Positions 59,209-64,000 of a stretch of 64,000 nt of DNA are shown piece by piece. The stretch is from JAXHMB01 sp034521755 (GTDB lineage: Bacteria; Bacteroidota; Rhodothermia; Balneolales; Balneolaceae): positions 186,001 through 250,000 of the forward strand of contig JAXHMB010000004.1 in NCBI GenBank assembly GCA_034521755.1. The letters are read 5' to 3'. The position numbers and the translations under genes were made by a program. The notes below the pieces were generated by a model. The model was not told where the DNA came from, did no database searches, and saw nothing but the letters and a program-made list of their open reading frames with translations. Each line of letters begins with the position of its first letter. Within the stretch, counting starts at the first letter, position 1.

Positions 59209-59952
59209 TTACAAATATTTAAAAATCGTATATAAAATTTTATATCCGGCTTTGATACTGCCGCTGATGGTTCCAGAAATTTTAGAGACCCCAATCCGCT
59301 TTTTATAGCTGATGGGAACCTCTGTATAAGTCAGCCCATATTTCAAAGCTTTAAGCTGCATTTCTACCGTCCAGCCAAAGGTTTTATCCCGCATTTGAAT
59401 AGCCAAAAGCTTATCAAACTTTATAGCTCTAAACGGTCCCAAATCTGTGAATTTCCCACCAAAGAACAAGCGCATCAATCGGGTGGCTAGCCAGTTTCCA
59501 AAAATTTGTTGCGGTAGCATCGATCCTTTTTCTCGATTACCCAGCGCCCGGGAACCGATAACCAGGTCAATATTATCTTCAATAATAGGCTGAACCAGCT
59601 GGTCCATTTCATCCGGTGAATCTGAATAGTCGGCGTCAAGGAAGACTACTATATCAGGCTTATATTCTGCATTCTTGAGATACTCAATTCCTTTCAAACA
59701 GGCATACCCATAACCTTGACGCTCTTCGTTAATCACTGTGGCTCCGGCATCTTCTGCCCGGAGCTCTGTTTCATCTTTCGAGGCATTATTCACCACAACC
59801 ACTTCATGCGTAAGTCCTTTAGGAATATCATTAAGCACATGCGTAATGGATTTCGCCTCATTAAAAGCCGGTATAATCACCGAAATGATTGCCTTCTCAT
59901 CAAGAGCACTTTTTGGTGTTGTCGAGGAGGATATTAATTCTTTACTAATCAT
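59209..59952 (-). CDS. DPM1/GtrB-like polyprenyl-phosphate glycosyltransferase (GT2)
   Basis: GT2 enzyme of 247 aa. SVIIPAFNEAKSITHVLNDIPKG and VVVNNASKDETELRAEDAGATVINEERQGYGYACLKGIEYL fit the DPM1 branch (motifs about residues 24-90), with the metal DAD in VFLDADYSDSPDEMDQL. No long C-terminal membrane anchor, so it is the short soluble/peripheral form. It is expected to charge polyprenyl phosphate with a sugar, often mannose or glucose, for use by GT-C enzymes such as the downstream GT87. Confidence 0.87.
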   Translation of the reverse strand: MISKELISSSTTPKSALDEKAIISVIIPAFNEAKSITHVLNDIPKGLTHEVVVVNNASKDETELRAEDAGATVINEERQGYGYACLKGIEYLKNAEYKPDIVVFLDADYSDSPDEMDQLVQPIIEDNIDLVIGSRALGNREKGSMLPQQIFGNWLATRLMRLFFGGKFTDLGPFRAIKFDKLLAIQMRDKTFGWTVEMQLKALKYGLTYTEVPISYKKRIGVSKISGTISGSIKAGYKILYTIFKYL

Positions 59953-59956
59953 ATAT

Positions 59957-60898
59957 CTAATTTTCTAGGCCCAGCTTTTTGCGAAGGTCTTCATCGGCAT
60001 TTGCATTTTGTTGCCAGTAGGGCTCTTGGATGACATCAGTCCTGACCGATCGTGCCGTCAATGTTTCTCCGTTTCGAGCTTGTTGGGTTTCTATCCATCC
60101 GGCTATTCTATAGGGTGATATCGGTTCATAAATTATCGTCAACGTCCGGTCTGCCTCTTGGTAATCCAGTTTGTAGGCCATCAGGTTTTCACCGGGAAAA
60201 TCTCCTTCGCCGTTCCATTTGCTCTTGGTAGCCGTGGCTTGTCGTACTGACCAACCATCATGCGAAGTTCTTACTTCAAAACTGCCGGGAATAATATCAA
60301 TCTCTCCTTCGGGTAAAAGTTCGGGTGAGAGACGAAGCTTAGTCCACAGTTCGTCTTCCAGCCACGTGTTTTCAAGTGTGGCACTGTAGTCTGCCTCCTT
60401 TTCAAAATAGGAATGCCCGGTTACTTCATACTGCCCATCTCTGAAATTTAGCTGAGAATATGTAGTTCCGCACCATTCCTGAGAAGAGCTTGCCACCTTT
60501 AGCGTGTTTGGATGATTGTAAAGATCAATAGGCGTAAAGGTCGATGTCATGACATTGTACTTATAAATACCTGTTACAAACTCCTTCATAAAATTCAGCT
60601 TTAAAACGGTTGGCGCGTCTCGTCCATCGGCCGGTGACTCCAGCTTTACCTGCTTATCCAGCAAAAAGTCTTCCGTTACAAAAATCAGTGTAGCATCTCC
60701 ATCCCGTATTTCACCATACCTGATTTGCTGTAAATCGTAATGGGCTAATTCTGCTTTGCCGGAATACCAGTAGTCTTTAAAAGAATCTGTCTGAACATTT
60801 ACATCAGGAAGTTCCAGTCCGTTTTGGTTATCAGTCTGAACTTTGCAGGCTGTAAAAGCCAACAGCAAAAACAGAATGATGATGTAGTTAAGCTTCAT
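59957..60898 (-). CDS. Uncharacterised lipoprotein of the redox/glycosyltransferase operon
   Basis: Exported protein of about 313 aa. Lipobox LAFTAC near the N-terminus. A beta-rich extracytoplasmic body begins FKDYWYSGKAELAHYDLQQIRYGEIRDGDATLIFVTEDF (elements about residues 40-80), with a single conserved-looking Cys in SSSQEWCGTTYSQ. I do not recognise an enzymatic motif. ATG at 60898 was preferred over one 12 bp earlier, which sits directly against the AGGA ribosome site. It lies 4 bp before the DPM1-like gene and 23 bp after the polyferredoxin gene. Confidence 0.65.
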   Translation of the reverse strand: MKLNYIIILFLLLAFTACKVQTDNQNGLELPDVNVQTDSFKDYWYSGKAELAHYDLQQIRYGEIRDGDATLIFVTEDFLLDKQVKLESPADGRDAPTVLKLNFMKEFVTGIYKYNVMTSTFTPIDLYNHPNTLKVASSSQEWCGTTYSQLNFRDGQYEVTGHSYFEKEADYSATLENTWLEDELWTKLRLSPELLPEGEIDIIPGSFEVRTSHDGWSVRQATATKSKWNGEGDFPGENLMAYKLDYQEADRTLTIIYEPISPYRIAGWIETQQARNGETLTARSVRTDVIQEPYWQQNANADEDLRKKLGLEN

Positions 60899-60921
60899 AA
60901 ATATTTTCATTCCTACTAGGT

Positions 60922-62556
60922 TTAAGCTGCAATTTCACTGTTTAATTCAATACCATCTTCGTTAATAGTAAATGCTTTGGGCTCATTAAAACGCCCTTCT
61001 TCCGGTCCGTTTTCAAGGCGGAGAACACCACGAGGACAGACAGACGAGCAAACACCGCAACCCACGCATGATGAACGTACAATATTTTGTCCGCGCTGGG
61101 CGTACCAACGCACATCAATACCCATCTCGCAATAGGTAGAACAATTTCCACAGCTAATACATTGCCCGCCATTGGTTGTAATTCTAAAGCGGGACTTAAA
61201 TCGCTGTACAAGACCGAGATACGCAGCGAGCGGACATCCAAACCGACACCAGGGGCGGTTCCCCAAAATAGGATAGGTTCCCACTCCAATCACTCCGGCA
61301 AAAGCCGCCCCAATCAAAAACCCATACCATGATCGCAGGTTATACGTATCAATGCCGAGTAAATTACTGCTGCCTGTAAAATAGGTGTAAAGCACGCCAA
61401 TGGTCATTACCGTTACCAACACCAAAACACTGTGCACCATCCAGCGTTCCAGCTTCCAGGCTTTTAATGAATTATCCGATAGCTGCCGATAAGGGTCGCC
61501 GAGCGTCTCTGCCAGCCCCCCGCATCCACATACCCATGAACAGTACCATCGCTTTCCATAAAAGTAGGTGATTACCGGCACTCCGATAATAGCAAATGCA
61601 ATTCCCCAGACCAGCATAAACATACCCAGCGTACCGCCATCCATGAACGTAGCAATCTGCCAGTCAAAAAAGAAATCATAATCCAGCGGCCAGATATTTT
61701 TAAAATCATAGTAAGGTTTATTAAATGCCACCAACAGCTCGGGAATAATGAAGGCAAAAGCTGTTTGAAAGAACATCACCGATGAAGTTCTGATAAGATG
61801 GTAATTGCTATGGCGGTATTTGATAAACATGCGCACACCCATCACTACAATAGCCAGCGTATACAGCAGGCCATATAAAAACCACTGGCTGGCAGGCTGA
61901 TTTTTTATCGCATAGCTGATTGGATCAACCATATTTATCCAGTTGGCAGCATACTCCGGATACCAATAAATGAACACATAAAAAGCAATAAAATAGAGTC
62001 CGGCAGCCCAGCCGATAGTGCCAAGGCTCATCGCTGAATTATGGTAAATATGATCATTATCAATTCCCGGAAGCCGGAGCTTTAATTTCGGCACAAAGAA
62101 AATGAAAGCACCCAGGCAGGCCAATCCCACGCTTAGCCAAAAGTAAAGCATGGAATGAGTGGTAAGAATACCCTTGCTGGCTGCTTTTGCAATATTGAGG
62201 CGATAGACCCCCTGGTCATATTCATAAATAGGATTAGATTCTCCCAGGCTTTCATTCGCCCGACTTATAGCCGGCTTTAAGTCCGCAATAAAGTTAAACA
62301 CGTTGGCATAGCTTTTACCCTCCATGCTTTTTGTCTGCTCAAGTACCGCATCAAGGTGAGCTTCATTGGAAATGTTTTCTCGTACGATTTCTTCGTTCAG
62401 CTCAAAAGGACCCATCAACATACCGGCCGTAAAAAAAAGCAGGCCAATTACAAAAAGTCCTAACCCGGTATAACGAATGATATACCATCTCCTGGAACCG
62501 GGATTGGTATCATCCTTAATTTCGTTAATCACCTTATTTAAATTTTTATCGCTCAT
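60922..62556 (-). CDS. NapH/NosR-like membrane 4Fe-4S protein
   Basis: Membrane polyferredoxin-type protein of 544 aa. About eight hydrophobic segments (starting about residue 30), WYCSWVCGCGGLAETLGDPYRQ and PWCRFGCPLAAYLG (Cys-rich membrane-adjacent motifs of the NapH/NosR/CcoG type), then two ferredoxin motifs near the C-terminus: CISCGNCSTYCEMG and CVGCGVCSSVCPRG, each CxxCxxCxxxC. It likely passes electrons from a cytoplasmic donor across the membrane. It overlaps neither neighbour but starts 2 bp after the FAD oxidoreductase stop, which suggests that protein is the donor. Confidence 0.85.
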   Translation of the reverse strand: MSDKNLNKVINEIKDDTNPGSRRWYIIRYTGLGLFVIGLLFFTAGMLMGPFELNEEIVRENISNEAHLDAVLEQTKSMEGKSYANVFNFIADLKPAISRANESLGESNPIYEYDQGVYRLNIAKAASKGILTTHSMLYFWLSVGLACLGAFIFFVPKLKLRLPGIDNDHIYHNSAMSLGTIGWAAGLYFIAFYVFIYWYPEYAANWINMVDPISYAIKNQPASQWFLYGLLYTLAIVVMGVRMFIKYRHSNYHLIRTSSVMFFQTAFAFIIPELLVAFNKPYYDFKNIWPLDYDFFFDWQIATFMDGGTLGMFMLVWGIAFAIIGVPVITYFYGKRWYCSWVCGCGGLAETLGDPYRQLSDNSLKAWKLERWMVHSVLVLVTVMTIGVLYTYFTGSSNLLGIDTYNLRSWYGFLIGAAFAGVIGVGTYPILGNRPWCRFGCPLAAYLGLVQRFKSRFRITTNGGQCISCGNCSTYCEMGIDVRWYAQRGQNIVRSSCVGCGVCSSVCPRGVLRLENGPEEGRFNEPKAFTINEDGIELNSEIAA

Positions 62557-62558
62557 AG

Positions 62559-63908
62559 TCAGGCTGACATTCTATTCTTAAACTGAAACAATCCAAAAAG
62601 ACCACGTTTCTTTTTGAGCTTCAGGTTTTTCCCGGGATGATTCTCATTGTAATACTCAACAATATCCGGTTCATATTGTTCATAAAATTCCGGATCAAAG
62701 TTTGCTTCACCCATATGCTGGAGCACATATTCCAAAGTCTTCCCTTCATCAATCCACTGCTCGCAAACTGCATGACGTAACCGAATACCAAAGGAATTAA
62801 AGCCCGTAACGGCACGATCTGATTTTTTGTAATTGATACGCAACAGCAGATCCTTTTCAGGATGTTGCCAACAAAAGGTTTCACAGTCTTCCGGAAGTTT
62901 TGGAGGTATGCGCCCGTACGTTTGCCATTCTATGGTCATAAATTTTGCTGAGTTGTACCAAATACCGCGATCATAAGGTTTTCGTTCTCCACACAGATTT
63001 CGAGCCAGGCATTCTCCCTGCTTTCTTCCAGTATACCAAAGCTGTTCAACGGGCGGATCGCCTTCCGGCACTTCCTTGAATTCGGCACAATCACCGGCCG
63101 CATAAATATCGGTGACATTGGTTTCAAAGTGTCGGTTCACCAACACTCCTCGGTTCGTCTCAATATCCGTTGGCTCTACTAAATCCAGGTTGGGATGAAC
63201 ACCCGGGGTTAGCGCCACAAACTGACAGGAAATTTCTTCTCCGCTCTGTGTAACTACAGCCCGGACTCTGCCATTTTCATCCGACAAAATCTTTTCGAGG
63301 TTCGTTTCCAGGCGTAAATCAATGTGGTGCCTGCGAATTTCCTGGTTGACCATTTTAGCTTCTTCCATCGGAAGAGCATTATCCCAGTAGTTTGTCTCGC
63401 GAACTAAAAAAGTAGTGGGGATGTCTCGGGTATGGAGCATTTCTGCAACTTCAATGCCAATCAATCCGCCACCTACAATTACAGCGCGGTCAATATTTTT
63501 GGTATTTTCTTCCATCCGCTGCAAATCCTGATAACTGTACAAGCCCTGCACACCTTTTAAATCTTCGCCTTCCCATCCAAATTTATTGGGCTTGGAGCCG
63601 GTAGCAATAACCAGCTTGTCGTAGTTAACAGAATTTCCCTCGCGCAGCTTCAGCTCCTTGGTTGCAGCGTTAATACCAGTCACATGGTCGTAGATCAAGT
63701 TCAAATCATTCTTTTCCCAAAAATGATCCTCATAGGGCTTGGTGTGATCATATTCCATATGCCCCATATAAATGTACATTAGTGCAGTACGAGAAAAGAA
63801 ATACTTGGTCTCACTTGAGATGATAGTAATATCCCAGTCTTTTACCTTCCTCACATAGCGAGCCACTGTAGTACCGGTAATTCCATTGCCGATTATCACC
63901 AAATGCAT
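62559..63908 (-). CDS. NAD(P)/FAD-dependent oxidoreductase
   Basis: Soluble flavoprotein of 449 aa of the pyridine nucleotide-disulphide/NADH:rubredoxin reductase group. FAD-binding VIIGNGITGTTVARYV (about residues 4-19), NAD(P)-binding VIVGGGLIGIEVAEML (about residues 145-160) and the FAD-site IYAAGDCAEF (about 270-279) are intact. There is no redox-active CxxxxC, so it is a one-electron or hydride relay rather than a disulphide reductase. ATG at 63908, with GAAGAG seven bases upstream, was preferred over the GTG at 63923. First gene of the seven-gene minus-strand operon in the window. Sequence beyond 63924 shows no assignable gene. Confidence 0.88.
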   Translation of the reverse strand: MHLVIIGNGITGTTVARYVRKVKDWDITIISSETKYFFSRTALMYIYMGHMEYDHTKPYEDHFWEKNDLNLIYDHVTGINAATKELKLREGNSVNYDKLVIATGSKPNKFGWEGEDLKGVQGLYSYQDLQRMEENTKNIDRAVIVGGGLIGIEVAEMLHTRDIPTTFLVRETNYWDNALPMEEAKMVNQEIRRHHIDLRLETNLEKILSDENGRVRAVVTQSGEEISCQFVALTPGVHPNLDLVEPTDIETNRGVLVNRHFETNVTDIYAAGDCAEFKEVPEGDPPVEQLWYTGRKQGECLARNLCGERKPYDRGIWYNSAKFMTIEWQTYGRIPPKLPEDCETFCWQHPEKDLLLRINYKKSDRAVTGFNSFGIRLRHAVCEQWIDEGKTLEYVLQHMGEANFDPEFYEQYEPDIVEYYNENHPGKNLKLKKKRGLFGLFQFKNRMSA

Positions 63909-64000
63909 GCGGGTACTCTTCACTTAGTATTCAATTACTTTCGTTGGTTTGATGCAGGCTGGTCCTTTAATCTTACCATCAGAAATAACCTACACAATTC

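Noticed and set aside
63909..64000. Possible end of another minus-strand gene (frame reading SDGKIKGPACIKPTKVIEY near 63925-63985)
   Set aside because: An in-frame stop precedes it within the window and no start codon is visible, so no gene can be supported in the 92 bases available.

Overview
The window looks like chromosomal DNA from a member of the Bacteroidota/Balneolota (FCB) side of the tree. Evidence: bacillithiol synthesis (BshA), BatC-BatD-BatE, a DUF4293 protein, TAnnTTTG-type -7 promoter elements (before sucC and the RNA helicase), outer-membrane barrels ending in Phe, many lipoproteins, a moderate-to-low G+C content, and the overall gene repertoire. The genus is inference. No rRNA, tRNA, CRISPR array, phage or integrase gene was seen. 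Mobile signals are small: a 129-bp MITE-like element, a pair of two-hairpin repeats flanking a DUF559 endonuclease gene, and a heptamer tandem repeat.

Layout. 1-4.1 kb: 5' part of threonine synthase, a c-type cytochrome-like lipoprotein and a Fe(III)-type ABC permease/ATPase pair; the lipoprotein and the transporter share one 17-bp operator-like palindrome. 4.3-6.5 kb: SPOR lipoprotein, DUF4136 lipoprotein, alpha/beta hydrolase, then a possible small RNA. 6.65-9.2 kb: a partner-switching module (STAS antagonist, HATPase anti-sigma, GAF-PP2C phosphatase). 9.2-12.3 kb: MltF-type lytic transglycosylase, DMT permease, DUF4293. 12.4-19.3 kb: tetR-tolC-MFP-RND efflux operon with a palindromic operator before tetR. 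20.4-24.1 kb: an LTA-synthase-like phosphotransferase carrying C-terminal TPRs, followed by a YaiO-type barrel carrying a recognisably homologous TPR block. 24.2-28.3 kb: pyrR-pyrB, sucC, bshA. 28.5-34 kb: yebC, batC-batD-batE, M20 peptidase. 34.2-40 kb: SLC12-like transporter, panC-panD, 2-oxoacid dehydrogenase E2.

40.3-47.4 kb: small lipoprotein, cystathionine lyase/synthase with a small membrane protein, ArsI/CadI-like VOC protein next to a SigZ-like ECF sigma factor with a Cys-rich tail, DUF559 gene between repeats, Ste24 protease, an SDR lacking the usual catalytic Ser, patatin. 47.5-53.6 kb: an apparent quinone/electrophile-defence cluster (OYE, two tandem ring-cleaving dioxygenases, MhqD-like esterase, KefB-like antiporter, MarR) interrupted by the MITE. 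53.7-55.6 kb: DEAD-box helicase with a structured leader. 55.6-63.9 kb: a tight seven-gene minus-strand operon running from an FAD oxidoreductase and a NapH-like polyferredoxin through a lipoprotein and three glycosyltransferases to a DUF547 protein.

No single locus is proven to be new. The strongest candidates are the TPR-sharing LTA-synthase/YaiO pair, the DUF559 gene with its flanking covarying hairpin repeats, the redox-plus-glycosyltransferase operon, and the MITE in the electrophile cluster.
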